This document shows, in pieces, positions 26,663-39,076 of a stretch of 64,000 nucleotides of DNA. The position numbers were made by a program, and so were the translations under genes. The stretch is from contig NC_135007.1 of the NCBI RefSeq assembly GCF_051020985.1, positions 4,523,001 to 4,587,000 of the forward strand. The letters run 5' to 3'. Each line of letters starts with the position of its first letter. The first letter of the stretch is position 1. The stretch is from Nomia melanderi (taxonomy: Eukaryota > Arthropoda > Insecta > Hymenoptera > Halictidae). The notes beneath the pieces were generated by a model. It was not told the DNA's origin and ran no database searches. It saw nothing but the letters and a program-made list of their open reading frames with translations.

Positions 26663-26760
26663 TTAACCAGTTAGCTGTTTAATCAATTATGAAGAAATGG
26701 CAAGATTTTGTGTTATAACGAGTATACTCGTCATGCGTAAAAAGTAGTGACAATTCGCTG
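26663..26760. repeat. Dispersed repeat family C-like fragment
   Basis: Starts TTAACCAGTTAGCTG, and after an AT-rich stretch carries ACGAGTATACTCGTCATGCG, matching the left part of the 5.4- and 13.0-kb copies at reduced identity. A related GACAAGTATACTCATCATCG block recurs at about 27,170, so the fragment may be duplicated or longer than marked. Confidence 0.4.
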
Positions 26761-27282
26761 TTTAAATTGCAATTTTAGTGAAAACTAAAATATATGCGTA
26801 AATTTCAAGGTGTTTTGAATATTTGGAGGCCAAGATGAAACAAAATTAATAAACAAAAGAATATAAATAATTATTATGAAAAAACTGTATATAGGGTGAA
26901 CAAAGTAATTGTTCTACAATCAATATATTAGTGTTCGACTTGCGAAACGTTATGTATTATACCTTGCTTTACTCAATATCATTTCACAACAGTAGATTAA
27001 ACTTTCATTTTTCTAAGAAATTGATTTTTCATGAATATTTTTCTTTCATATACAAACCATATATATTTAAGTTAAGTAAATAAATGTTAGTAAAAATATT
27101 AAGAAATAAAACAGTCAATCCCTTTCAACTTAATTCTCTATTATAACAGCGACACGTACTCTATGTTTGACAAGTATACTCATCATCGCTTACTTTCTGC
27201 AACACATTTTAGCTACATACTTTTCAAAGATATCGCGCTAGCTAATTTAGATTAAGAGTTAACCCAAAAAACGCAACATTAA

Positions 27283-27496
27283 TAAAACTACCGAGCAATT
27301 ATAGTGATTTATTTTCAACTTTTGATAAAAATTAAAAGAATACGTTTCTTGAGATTCGAAGGTTCTCCTAGTCCTGTATCTGTGCAAATACATAAATTTA
27401 ATTGAAAATCCTTCGCAAAAATTCCTTCATTATTTAAATATTTACAAAATAAAAATTCTAAAGTGAGTCAATTTGACCTGTCCGGTAATTTTAGTG
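27283..27496. mobile_element. TTAA-flanked MITE, AACTACCG-type ends
   Basis: TTAA borders at 27,279-27,282 and 27,497-27,500. The left end reads TAAAACTACCGAGCAATT. The right end reversed is CACTAAAATTACCGGACAGG. A GTCAA-T-TTGAC palindrome lies at 27,467-27,477, about 20 bp inside the right end. The interior block AGAATACGTTTCTTGAGATTCGAA is shared with the 37.1-kb element, so they are copies of one family. The body is 214 bp with no coding sequence. Confidence 0.65.
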
Positions 27497-27500
27497 TTAA

Positions 27501-30500
27501 ATATCAACATGTTCCATAAATTTTTACCTGCACGAGTAACATTTTGTCAGTTTCTGATGACGCCTCTTACTGAATGCAGGGATAATTTTTGCCGAGAACG
27601 CGGGATCAGAAACGAGTCCCGGTAATTCCATTTCCGTGTGCAATTCGCTCATTAACAGCGAGACGAAGTGGTTTTCGTGTTAGTTTTCCGACCGGTTGGC
27701 TTTGTCCGCATTGTTATCAGATTCAATTGTTATGTCGGTGACGTGACTCGCGGTCTATTTGCAAATGGAAATGGAATGATCCGCGATGTCGCTGGAAATC
27801 CAACGCAATACTTTCGTTTCTTTGACAGCAATGAAAACTTCGCGAGAGTATTCTTTTTCGGCGACGAAAAGAAACGGGAAAGGAGAACGTTCGTTTTGTA
27901 TATGTCGTGTGTTACGCGCGCGCGCGCGTGCGTTTTTCGTTACGAGAAAGATGTGTTAAAGAGATTGCACGACGAAACAACGGTTGGTTTTACGATTTGT
28001 TATGTCGCGATCGAGATCGTGATCCAGATCGTTCTCCTTTTTCCTTTCGAGGATCACGTTCCCCGTTGTAAATTGCCGGCGCATTAGCGTCAGCGTTGTT
28101 TCGCACGACACAGGACAATGAACGGGACATAAGTTCTATGGCCACAGAAAATTGATTGCGAAATCACGCAGGTACCAGTCGGCGAATGACATACGATGCA
28201 TGGCAGATTGCTTCCAAAAGAAATTTAGTATGTTCGACAGTAGATAAGCGTTACTTTCTGCCGAAGAAATGCATGTTGCAATCTGAGGTTAGGCTAGATT
28301 GCAATAATTTATTATTGTGCATGGTAGTTTGAAACCTTGGAAAATATATAAGTGCAATTTTCAGATCATTTTCGTAGTACAATAGTTCGATAAAAGTTTA
28401 TTATTTTCTCATAATACTAATATTATACGACGTTATAGGGTATTCAAATAAAAAGATCGATAAATTCTCTTTTTTTTAGATTATAAGTGTGTAATTATAG
28501 AGCTCGTGACTGTAAACTTTGAATGGCTGTTAAGATTGGAACCTGTAATGCTAAAAGGTTTTCTTACAAAATAAGTTCACTTTTTCGCGGTAGTATTAAA
28601 AAATGTACATTTAGATTAAAACAAAAATATCAGTTAAAAATTGCGAGATCTTATTTTTCAGTTAATTTCGAAGTGAAGCAAAATTTGGAGTCAATTAATT
28701 GGAGGTACGTCCATTTTTAAATGTGGAAAAAGTAGATTTAACAAACATGTGTTTAATCTTTTGTCCAAACAAACCTGCATCGTTGATGTACATAAATTCT
28801 TCGTTACACCTTCATTAATTCATCAAACTTTTATATTAGATCTATTTCAACATGTTTTTAAAATATAAAGTGAATATCAAGAAAATTGATTTTTTAGAAA
28901 TTGCAGCAGTCGTGTCGTTTATTACTACTTCAGATTGGTATATTTTTTAACTATGTACCTGTGAAAATATATTTAACAGAAATTTATATATGTTTTGAAA
29001 ATTGTATTGTACGTCTTTAATAAAAAATATTATACAAGATTATGAAACAGAAAACAATAACTAGTAAGTAAATACCGACACAATGCTCGTCTCATAAAAA
29101 TATTGTAAAATATTAGATAAAATAAATTTAGCAAGAGGTTGTAAAATTTTAGAATATTAAAGAAATCGAATTATTATTATTAATATTTACTCGTAGCTTT
29201 CTGTTTTGCAGAATAAGTGCTTAATCGTTCGGAATCTCCGTATGTACTGGTACAGCTATCAACATAATAAACGAAGCTTATATTGTAACTCCAAAGTAAA
29301 AGTCTACGCAAATTTATGAAAGGAAAAGTATCGTGTTACTTTAGTAATTGAAAGTGGGTAATAACCCACTATGTTAAAAGAAGGAAACAAAAAGTTTGTG
29401 TTTTTTATAGAGGCGAAATAAACTCCAGAAACTTTCTTATGCTATTTGAACGGAACACTTTGTAAAACATTCACTATGTGACGGACAAACTAACTACTCT
29501 CTTCTAGATTAATTTCCATCGTAATCTTCTTATTATATTTCAAACATTGTTGCTGCCTAATAACACATTATGTAAGTATTGCATTACGTTAAGTTATGTA
29601 ACATTAATTAAGATAACTTTTAGTTCCCCGAAGGATAATGATATTCTAAATTATCTTTTTTAATTTAGTATTTACTCGAAGGAAAGATAATGTGTTCCAC
29701 GTTATAGATTTGTAGATCCTATTTATAGATTCTATTTTAGATCGATGAACGCCATTAAAGTAGGTACCTATAATTTAATTACATTCGATTTTTGAACGCA
29801 TTTCATTATCGTAACATTATTACAATACCATAAAAATTATTCATGCAAATATTGATGCAAGTTTCTTTTCATATTTCTGAAGACCGAATATTCAATTGTA
29901 TTTTAAAACCAATTTTCAATTCAAACGTTCCAACGAACGCTAATTATCGCAATTTTATTTTCCATCAAAGCAACGAAATACGTTTCAAGCTTGCGTTAGA
30001 ATTGATGCTCAACCTTCTTCGAAAAGTTTAATTACTATGAGTAGTAATTGCGCTGTTTCTGCAATGAATATTTAAATATTCAAATCGATAGTCTTTCTAT
30101 GCACAATATTTAATTATATTTATCTAACACAGTCGTTTAATTATGTTTATTTAACAAATTATTAATTTAACTCGTTCGCTAACAGCGAATCTAACAACTC
30201 TTCTAAACAAAATGTTGGAAAGATGAAACCAAAACGAGTCATTAAGTTCCTAAATATAATGCAATAGCTTATAATTATAAATTACTATATCTAAAAGATT
30301 AATCTAATTTTCTTTATGTAATATATAGGACTGCAGCAGTGACAAATATGGGACGCCGTTAGCACATCAATTAATTAGTTATTAACTTGTTTTACACCCC
30401 TTCTCCTATGATATTCAGTCTCACTCGTGATTTCATATAAATGAAATATTACTTGTCTATTATCATTCTTTAAGCTTTAAAATAAACGTAGACAAAGAAC

Positions 30501-32115
30501 GTGTTTCTACTAAATTATTAACAGTAAAGTAGTTCTATCAAGCACAATTATGGAAGATATCATACGACAAGGGGTTAATGCGCCAGATTATTATTATGTT
30601 TCGTAGTGCAACGATCCTACGATTCAAACAACTGAATTGCAAGGATCGAATCGTAATTGTATTTACGTTAAACGGATTTATCGAGCTATGCATAGAAACT
30701 GAAACTTTATCGATTCGTTCGCTGTTGTTAGGGAATTGCCAAACTTTCAGTGATTATGTTGCTACAATTCCAAAGCACCGGACTGTCGTTGTTTGTTATC
30801 ACGTGGAATTCAAAACTAGTTCAAGTCTAGGCAGAAGGTGCAGCGGGCAACGCAGCCACAAGCAACGAGTTCGGCGCAAAGTTAGCTGCACGTGAGTCCG
30901 CAGTGCAGACTGCAGTGTCTTTACGTCTGTTGTTCGGATCGTTCACCCTCTAACAAGCAGCAAACAAGTGTCGGCGCTTCGGACATGCTTGACTAAATTA
31001 AACGAGTGGAAAAAAGTTACGGACGCTTTGTCGAAAAAAAATAACAAAGGAATGTATTTTCATCCCTAATGAAAATTACTTGGACAGCGCTTTTAAACGA
31101 GACTCCTTTTATTCAACGTATAATCATGAGAACGACGCAGTACTGTTCCACTTTGATAATTCCGTTGTTAACTCTTGTTACTCTTGGATAATTTCGAATT
31201 TAATTTGTATAGCTTGAATCGCGCACCCATATTTCATTTGAGAAGTTTAATTTTTATCTTTGGGTAATTTAGTAATCAAACTCAGAATATCCATTTTATT
31301 GGTGTAACTTTTATAACACTTTAAAAAATGTTTGTATATGATTCTGTGTTGTTTAATCGTACATATTCCATTTCACTGTGTTCATATCAAATTTTTCACT
31401 TTTTTATTGGAAAGTTTGAATTGTAACTTTTAGAAATCTGTTTAAAATCATTGTTCGGATCTCTAAATCTTTGCAGAAATTATTCTGAATTGTTTTCAAT
31501 GTTTTAATACAGAAAATTGTATTACATTCAGGAAAGAAATACTGAGTTGAAACTCTTGATGATTTCGTTTATATAATCAAGTTCTACTGTAATACGATTT
31601 CTGGCCTTCAATACTTTTATGAGAGTTTCAGGGTCAAACACAGTTTGCTATAGACAGTCATGCCACTTCAACGAATTTTACACCAGCTGCTAATTCTCCA
31701 GTAAGAGTTTTAAACCCGCTTATTTTATCGACTTTTTTAACAACGATATTCAAAATAACATTTTTTTAAAAAACTTTTTGTACCAGAACTTAGAACAAAA
31801 CATTTAATCAATCCTTTTCTGAATGTTACTTCCAAATTTACTTTACTTATACTTATTTTAACTGACTTCAACTTTATAATATTCTAAATAAACACAAAAA
31901 GAAACTAAAAAAGAAGATAAAATCATTAATTTATTATCTACAATAACACACTGAAACAGGTAAAACAAGATGAATCTCATATTCATCATTCAACTACGTA
32001 TACAAAATATTTACAATAAGCATTTGTGTATTATCATTAAAATAAAATCGACGTGTAAAAAATTCTAAAGGGAATGCAAATAATGTAATATTTCACTGAG
32101 CTCTGGTTGCTAATT
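27501..32115. other. Spacer with GC-richer islands at 27.6-28.2 and 30.8-31.0 kb
   Basis: The first island (about 27,530-28,220) contains a CG dinucleotide run and an open but non-ATG frame that is not protein-like. The second (about 30,800-31,000) contains CACGTGAGTCCGCAG, which could be a splice donor or an E-box. The rest is AT-rich with nothing recognised. Confidence 0.4.
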
Positions 32116-32119
32116 TTAA

Positions 32120-32358
32120 CACGTTGAGTGCCATGGGGGTCATCGGTGACCCCCAATCAAATCGACTTACTTTAGTTCGCTCAATTAAACGATGATTATT
32201 CGAAAATATTTCTATATTATAAATAATGCCACCTACTGCGGTGATGTTCAACTAGATGGACATGCAATTATAATAATGCAATTCAATCAAATGATTTAAT
32301 CTTTGATTTTTTCCATTTTGTGTATTTTGCGGCATCAAATTGTACGTCATTCAACGTG
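32120..32358. mobile_element. TTAA-flanked MITE, CACGTTGAATG-type, best copy
   Basis: TTAA borders at 32,116-32,119 and 32,359-32,362. The left tip CACGTTGAGTGCC and the right tip (reversed) CACGTTGAATGAC match at 11 of 13 positions. A perfect palindrome of 8-bp arms (GGGGGTCA/TGACCCCC, spacer TCGG) lies at 32,135-32,154, 15 bp inside the left end. The body is 239 bp. Its relatives are at 14.5 and 38.8 kb. Confidence 0.8.
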
Positions 32359-32362
32359 TTAA

Positions 32363-34821
32363 ATAGAAAGATTCGTATCGGTAGTATCTAATTCGCAAAT
32401 GGTACCAAGTTACGAATAAAGCATTGCTAAGTTCTCGTAGTATATTTACTTTCTAAGGGGAAATGAAATTTAATGTAATCATTTATTATGTCTGTTGCAA
32501 CAATTTCATTAGCTGCATCTAATGATTCATAGCATCAGCTGCATTGATTGACCAGTTCTTACAACACTTTCTTGACCTGTCCGCTATTTCCACATTAGGA
32601 AAGCTGTCGACTAACTATTTTGTCACTTTGTAATTTTACTATTAGACGACATTTCTTCGGTCAACTTTCAAGTATAAGTTACAACATCTTGTGCAAAAAA
32701 AAAGTATATTTCAAGAGGTGAATAAATGGACCATCTATTCCTTTCTGTGTTTCTTCTTTTCACGTTTTATTCTAGTCGCTATTCAATGTTGACTAGAATT
32801 GACGATTCATAGGAGGCTTCGAGGTTTATTCGCGTTCCGTAAGCTTTCGTCACGTTTTATGCCGACGGTATCGATTTTGAATATCATAAAACATATTTCT
32901 GGTATCAGAGAGCTACTCTTTTTTCTTCGTTTCTTCGTGGGATTCTGTACACCAGCCAAAGAAAAATCAATAAGGTATACTCCCCTGGTTTTCCTTTTCC
33001 TCTTTGGCTAATTAACTGAAAGAACAAACGATATTCCACCAATGAGTATTTCACTACGCTATTATTGTTCAATTTGATATTTTCTGCGGATATTAGAAAA
33101 CAATGCACTTCTATCAATACGTTATTTTCAACTAACGAAAATATAAATATATCATAGTTTCGGATTATATTAGGTACAAACGAAAGAAAAAAAAAGGAGA
33201 ATAAAATGTACGAATAATAATATAAAATAAAGACATCTGTCTTATTTAATAGAGTTTGCATGGCTAAGTTTGTTTATTAATACTATGAAAATATAATTAA
33301 AACTTGCAACACGTTAAAAGTATTTTACTGCTTTTGCTCTAATTTTTAGATTTTAAATGATTCTACTGATCTTTTCCTATCTGATTTTGTTATACCCTAA
33401 AGGCTATATTACTTTACCTCCTCCTTCAGTAATCAAATTTATCTTCCTGATAAAATCTTCATACAGAAGAAATCTTATTTCGACGATAGAGACATGAAAT
33501 AATGTGACACGTCGATTTTAAACAAAGTTCAGATTAATAACTATAATTTCATAATTTTCCTATAGTTGTACCTATAGTTGGAATGTTTTTAATTAATGAA
33601 ACAAAACCTTTAATTTCCATCAAACTGAAAAAATTAATTATCGACAAAATATTTTCCTTTAAAATGGAATTAACCCCTTGACCTATGATTTATTTGAAAA
33701 CGATGCTTGATAAAACAACTTCATCGTCAACACTTTAGTAGAAAAGAAACAGAATTTTATACTTATCCTGATACTGTTTAACGATTGATAATAGAAAAGT
33801 AATACTTAATCTGTATTCGAGAAAAACTAAATAACACTTAGATTTGTCGAATTCACTTAAAGATCTTAATTACGAGTCTCACACGATATTAGGGGGAAAG
33901 GGTTTTTTATTGAATTAGGAACTAATAAAGTTATGAACCCAAATTTTTATGTGCATACATATCTGTTATTTCAAGAACAAGCAGCAAAATTTGTACACAG
34001 ACATTTTTTATAAGAACAAGATTATTTCATTACTCTAAACTTGTTTAAAATCATTTCTATGAAATATTTTATGTTAAGACAAGAAGGGTTAAAAGAAAAC
34101 AGTTATAAGAATACGGACAATTATTTCCCGAGTGCTTAATTAATGGAATGACAACTTCTAAACGTCGTTAATCAGAAACAGGTTTCCTCGATTACTAACG
34201 AAATACTGGGAATTGGTCGCTTTTGGAAATTCGTTGAAAGATGACGCCGCTTTATTCGCAGGAAAACAATAGGACTGGCAATTACTCAAAGACGACCTAC
34301 CGAACCAGGAAATTTCGCAGTCTTTTTATCGCTTACGATCGTTCCCTCCGTCAGATCCTTTGTTAGTTGAGGATGTCGGCTCCGCTCTTCGATCATAAGA
34401 GATTTATTTTCGGGCAAGGAACCCGCGGCAAACGGGTCGTGGTACTTAATTACCACGGATACAGGCTTTTGTGCAAATTATATATGTTGCAGGCCACTCT
34501 TTTATCAAACGGCTCACCAGGTAATTAGAACACACCCTAAGGCCGTCCCATTTTAAATTACACATGTGAGGTTCATGTTCCTTTGCATCGGCAGAATATG
34601 GGTTCGGTTTGTCGCATGGAGACTGACGCTAACTGCTACTACTCGTAATTAAAAGCTTATTTACTTTGATGCAACTTGGACTACTCTTCCATTACGGTAT
34701 ATTTGCCCGAACGCATTGTTTGCTCGCCAACGGCTCTTCAATTCGTCTTCTGTTGATATACTTGTCATGTATACCTATTATAAACACCTGTTTTTTAAAA
34801 TAAGGAGTATTTAACCTGTGA
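32363..34821. other. Spacer with a GC-richer island at 34.2-34.8 kb
   Basis: Mostly AT-rich with no gene seen. The island at about 34,190-34,770 holds several TAATTA-type homeodomain-like motifs between GC-rich segments, as expected of a cis-regulatory block. That reading is inference. Confidence 0.4.
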
Positions 34822-34998
34822 CACTAAAACTACCAGATGGATCAAAATGACCCAATCCTGATTTCTTCTATTTGTAATTATTAAAAAGATAACAGATGTT
34901 TCTCTGAGGAATTATTAGAGAAATTGATATAGCTATGTGCAAACTGAATTGAAAATCAATTAAAATCTAAATAGATGCACTCTTGGAGTTTCTTAGAG
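34822..34998. repeat. Partial copy of the 51.4-kb foldback MITE family
   Basis: Starts CACTAAAACTACCAGATGGATC followed by AAAATGACCC. It then matches the right half of the 51.4-kb element through AAACTGAATTG and GATGCACTCTTGGAGTTTC blocks. The right end is missing or unclear. A TTAA lies a few bases to the left (34,811-34,814) rather than flush with the tip. Confidence 0.5.
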
Positions 34999-37145
34999 TT
35001 TAAAAAACAATGCTAAAAAAACACAGTTGAATACATTCATATATTCCGATTTATCGTTAATCTTAAGAATCTATTCGTTAGAATTGTATACTATCCTTTC
35101 TTTATACTTTTGGCCTTTCGACACGATATTGATTCTCAATATTCAGTAGAAACTATTCATTCCAAAAACATTTTTGCTTGTAAGCTCGCAATTACTTGCA
35201 GCAACTTTAAAACTTACAGTAACGGTGTGCAACCATCACTGAATACCCAAATGCATTCATCGAAATATACTGCAGTTTTTACTACTCCAGCTTCACAATA
35301 AACACATTTCACGACTAAAGCACAAACTCGTCCAAACTTTTATTATTGTTTTACTGTTGTTAGTATTACTTTTCTCTATTTCGACTATAGCCTCACGATA
35401 AAGATGTTTCAAAGCCAAATCCAACACGCACAGGTTGACGTTTGCACGAATGCTTTGTTATTATTATCTCAGTGTTTTCCTGGAATTAGATATTAAAGAA
35501 ATTCCTACGTGATGAATTAATTAATCCAGTGGAATTGTGAATATAGCTTTCAATGGTTCTCACACCCCATTTATAATATCTTTGATTGACTGCACTTCGG
35601 AGCACATTATTATGTCGATCATTTCGTGACTCCAGCGAGCCTGCTTTTATTTCTTTGTGCGCTTTAACTTGAAAAATGATCGAATATTCCACGCTCCATT
35701 TCGCGTCGGTCCGCAAAATGCAAATGGCGATGGGATCGAGTAAGAGGCTTTGATCGGTTGCGCATATATTCTGGGCTTTTTTATGGGCATCACTCGGATG
35801 GAACGTTTTGTATATTCCTCTTTCAGCAATTTCTAGCTTCCATTGTCACATGTTGGATACGTTCCGAAAATTTGCATGGCACAATTCAAGAAATCGAATC
35901 AATATCTACAAATATATATGACAAACAGCTACGACGGTATTATTTTTAGTAGGTTTATGGTATGAACTCTGAACGTTTTAGATAATAATATTGTTATGAA
36001 AAGTACACCATAGTCCATTCATAATTTATATAAATAAATGATTCTTGAACTGATGAAGTGAAATCATTTTTATAGAAGAGTAAAAAAACCGTGATAAATT
36101 CTAAAATAAATTTTTTCGATAAAATATACTAAAGTTTGTTTTCACAGTTTGTAAGATATATTCAATGTGTCTTCTTATATATTTATATATTTATAAATTA
36201 ATTTTATTTATTTTCAATATATTACAAAGGATTTTGCTTAAGATATTGTACGCTTTTAAATACGAAAAAATGTTATATTAAAAAAATTGTCTAAAATGTG
36301 AGACCCTTTTTATTTAACACCCTATATAGAACGATTGATTTATCATTGACTCAACAGAAGGTCTACAGTTAATAGCACAGTAGTTGATGAAAAAAGGAAT
36401 TATTAATTTACAATTGCAATAAATCCTAAATTCGATTGTGATGATATGTCGAAAACGATATGTATAATATCAGATATGTTTCATAAGTATTATATATCAG
36501 TTGGAATTATCAATAATTTATAAAGGATAAAGTATAATGGAGCTAGTACAATTGCATGCATGAAAGGAATGCGTTACAGCGGGGATGATATTGTATTAAG
36601 CGATAATTGATGTTGAAGATAATCAGAAATATCCTGTGTCTCGTGGAACTGATTTATTTTCTCAATCGGAAACAAAATCTGTGGCGATTTCCTTTCATCA
36701 TTTTCATACCAAGCGGTCTGCTCATTCGCTTCAAAAATTTGTTAGACATGTTCGAATATTTATAATTTCATTCAAATATGTATCACTTTATTTTTAATTG
36801 ATCAAATATGTATCATTTAAGCAATCTATAGAATCATTACTTATAAAAAACGTTTGTACAACTTTCCTGATCAGCTGAAATTTAGAGTAACAGAGAAATA
36901 CCTTTTTCTAAATTCATTAACAAACGGAAACCTAAAAGAAACGCTTATTGAATATTAGAATATAGTTAAGTAAACTGGCAATATTTATATACTTAATAAT
37001 TACTATTCAGTTTTAATGTAAATACAGAAGGTTTAAATACATTTCGCATAATTTTGATTCAACTTTAATACAATGACTGATCAGATATATTATAAATGGT
37101 TAAAATATAGCATACAAAGATCAAATTTACTTGTATACATATTTA
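34999..37145. other. AT-rich spacer or intron, no gene seen
   Basis: No supported coding sequence. Short frames near 35.1-35.9 kb on both strands look like chance. Confidence 0.5.
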
Positions 37146-37149
37146 TTAA

Positions 37150-37292
37150 CACAAAAACCACCGAGCAATTAGTGTGACTTATTTCCAATTTTTTATAAAA
37201 ATTAGAAAATACGTTTCTTGAAATTCGAATGATAAAATGACAAAAGAAAAGTTCTGAAGTGGGTCAATATGATCCGTCCAGCAATTTTGATG
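37150..37292. mobile_element. Short TTAA-flanked MITE, related to the 27.3-kb copy
   Basis: TTAA borders at 37,146-37,149 and 37,293-37,296. The left end CACAAAAACCACCGAGCAATT matches the 27.3-kb family, and the right end reversed begins CATCAAAATTGCTGGAC. A degenerate GGGTCA-ATA-TGATCC palindrome lies about 17 bp inside the right end. At 143 bp it looks like an internally shortened copy. Confidence 0.65.
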
Positions 37293-37402
37293 TTAATTAA
37301 CCAAATATCTACTTATTAAAGTAGTTCAACCGTTTTCCATATAACAATCGCATTATTTGTCATACATCTAATCTACCTCACCCTTAGACAGGATTCTTCA
37401 TG

Positions 37403-37617
37403 AATCATTTCATCGATTACAATTGTTATCTTCTTCCCCCTTGTTCCATTATTCTTCCTTCTCGCCGTGGACATTGAGAAAAGACTCCAGCTCAATCAAT
37501 AAATATATAATTACATATCATTTCATCAACTACAGTTTCTATCTTTTTTCCTCTGGTTTCACCATTATTCTTCCTTCACCACGTGAACGTTGAAAAAAAA
37601 ACACCAATAAATAAGCA
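37403..37617 (+). repeat. Diverged tandem duplication, period about 113 bp
   Basis: Two direct copies start with ATCATTTCATC at 37,403 and 37,516. They share TTGTTATCTTC/TTTCTATCTTT, CCATTATTCTTCCTTC and a GTGRACRTTGA block. Divergence is substantial, so the duplication is old. No coding frame was identified. Confidence 0.6.
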
Positions 37618-37693
37618 AACGAGGAAATAAATGATCGATCGAAATTCCTGCGCGGGATTGAAAGTAGAGCTAATACATTTATCCTGATATATG

Positions 37694-37724
37694 ATACCCG
37701 AGTACCTATGAGATACTCGGGTAT
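37694..37724. repeat. Perfect 11-bp hairpin with ACCCGAGTA arms
   Basis: Arms ATACCCGAGTA (37,694-37,704) and TACTCGGGTAT (37,714-37,724) are perfect reverse complements around a 9-nt loop. Related ACCCGAGTA or GGGTACTCGG words recur at about 37,842, 39,228 and 39,265, so it is part of a dispersed repeat spanning 37.7-39.3 kb. Confidence 0.6.
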
Positions 37725-37979
37725 AGCAAAATTACCCGGGTAAACCAAAAGATAGCTAAGTATTTAGCTATTTATATATGAATACCGGAGTATCTCGTAA
37801 GATCTTGTAACTATACTAGAGCTATTACCACGCGACCTGCCGGGTACTCGGATATTTGGAGTATGTTTTACTTGAGTACTGTTAAAGCCACTTATAGCCT
37901 TCCCGTTTCGTTCGGGCTTTTAAATCACCGTAGCTTTAGATTTGTATGCACTTTTTATCTCTCTTTAAAACTTATTTGT

Positions 37980-38400
37980 ATATAATAAGAGCCTTCGTCC
38001 CGTCGCGACTTGCAACCGTCCTTACGGTATTACGAGAAGGGACCATGGCAGCCATAGATCCCTGAACCCATAAGGCCCGCGATTTTTACTGCACATTTTT
38101 CTTGTCTATTGTTCACATCTGGCGTCCAGTCACCAGCATTTTTAACTCTCTAGTCCGTCTGTTTTAGCATGTGTTATTAAGGCCAAAGCGTTTCTTGCTT
38201 TTTACCTGCCACGGTCGACGATTGCAAACGGGACGAAATAGTTACTAACATTAGCAACTAGGAAGACCCAAGAAGGGAGGGGACTGAATCTCCCTTCCAG
38301 AACCCTGTACATGTAAAAAAGCCAACCAGAACGTCTTCACCCCCGCGAAAACGATTCTGCCGAGGTACCGTCGAAGACGGCTCTGGGAGATTCAGTCAGT
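37980..38400. other. Moderately GC-rich patch, no gene seen
   Basis: Composition rises here without a credible open frame. It ends in a short tandem run of ACGGAGT units at about 38,401-38,425. Confidence 0.35.
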
Positions 38401-38429
38401 ACGGAATACGGAGTACGGAGTAGGAAGTA

Positions 38430-38634
38430 GGCAGATGACCAAATGACCCATTTCTAAATTCTTCTTTTACAATTATTGAAAACATAATAGAACCTTCTCT
38501 AAGAAATTTCTAAAGAAATTGTTTTAATAATACGCATACTAAGTTATAAATGATCGAAATCTCGATAGATGCACTCTTGAGATTTCTATAGACAAATTTT
38601 GAAAAGTCTACTTGACTTCTCGGTAGTTCTAGTA
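38430..38634. repeat. Partial copy of the 51.4-kb foldback MITE family
   Basis: Contains AAATGACCCATTTCTAAATTCTTC, a GATGCACTCTTGAGATTTC block and the terminal CTCGGTAGTTCTAGTA, all shared with the right half of the 51.4-kb element. The left half and the TTAA borders are absent or decayed. Confidence 0.55.
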
Positions 38635-38647
38635 CTAAAACAGCTAT

Positions 38648-38730
38648 GGAGAACCGAAATAGTCACACCTACCATTTGGTACATCGGTTGTGACCATATT
38701 GATTTCGGTTCCGGTTCTACAGAACCGATA
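38648..38730. repeat. Nested inverted repeats rich in GGTTC/GAACC
   Basis: GAACCGAAAT…GTCACACC (38,651-38,669) pairs imperfectly with GGTTGTGAC…TTTCGGTTC (38,686-38,711). Immediately after, CGGTTCT-AC-AGAACCG (38,712-38,727) is a perfect hairpin. It may be the end of an unidentified element. Confidence 0.45.
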
Positions 38731-38836
38731 TTATATCGCTTATAATAAGTTACTTTTATTTTTTGTTTATATAGTTTGTTTTCGTTTATATATGTTATTC
38801 GAATTTTGTATGAATTTTATATTTTTATTTATTTAA

Positions 38837-39072
38837 CACGTTGCATATCATTGGGGTTATCAGTGATCCCCAGCCAAATTCAAGTACTGCAATTCCCTTA
38901 ATTAAACGATGATTATTTGCAAACATTCCTATATTATAAATAGCGCTACCTAATGCGGTGATACTCAACAAGACAAACCTACGATAATAACGCGATTCAA
39001 TTGAATAATTTAATATTGTTTTTTTTTCATTTCGCATATTCCACGCCTTAAAACCATGCGGCAGTCAACGTA
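38837..39072. mobile_element. TTAA-flanked MITE, CACGTTGAATG-type, third copy
   Basis: TTAA borders at 38,833-38,836 and 39,073-39,076. The tips read CACGTTGCATATC and, reversed, TACGTTGACTGCC. The body matches the 32.1-kb copy along its length, including TTAAACGATGATTATTYG, ATATTATAAATARYGC and TGCGGTGATRYTCAAC. The subterminal palindrome is decayed to GGGGTTATCAGTGATCCCC. Confidence 0.75.
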
Positions 39073-39076
39073 TTAA

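Noticed and set aside
27668..28087. A 139-codon plus-strand open frame
   Set aside because: It starts at GTG, crosses a CG dinucleotide run and shows no domain or splice context. It is probably chance in a GC-richer island.
30578..30895. A 105-codon plus-strand frame
   Set aside because: AT-rich first half reading like noise and a basic GC-rich tail. No recognisable protein.
32905..33261. A 118-codon minus-strand frame rich in Phe, Leu and Tyr
   Set aside because: Its composition follows the AT-rich DNA (poly-T/A tracts) and there is no domain.
37403..37617. Possible satellite array
   Set aside because: Only two diverged units are present, so it is a local duplication and not an array.
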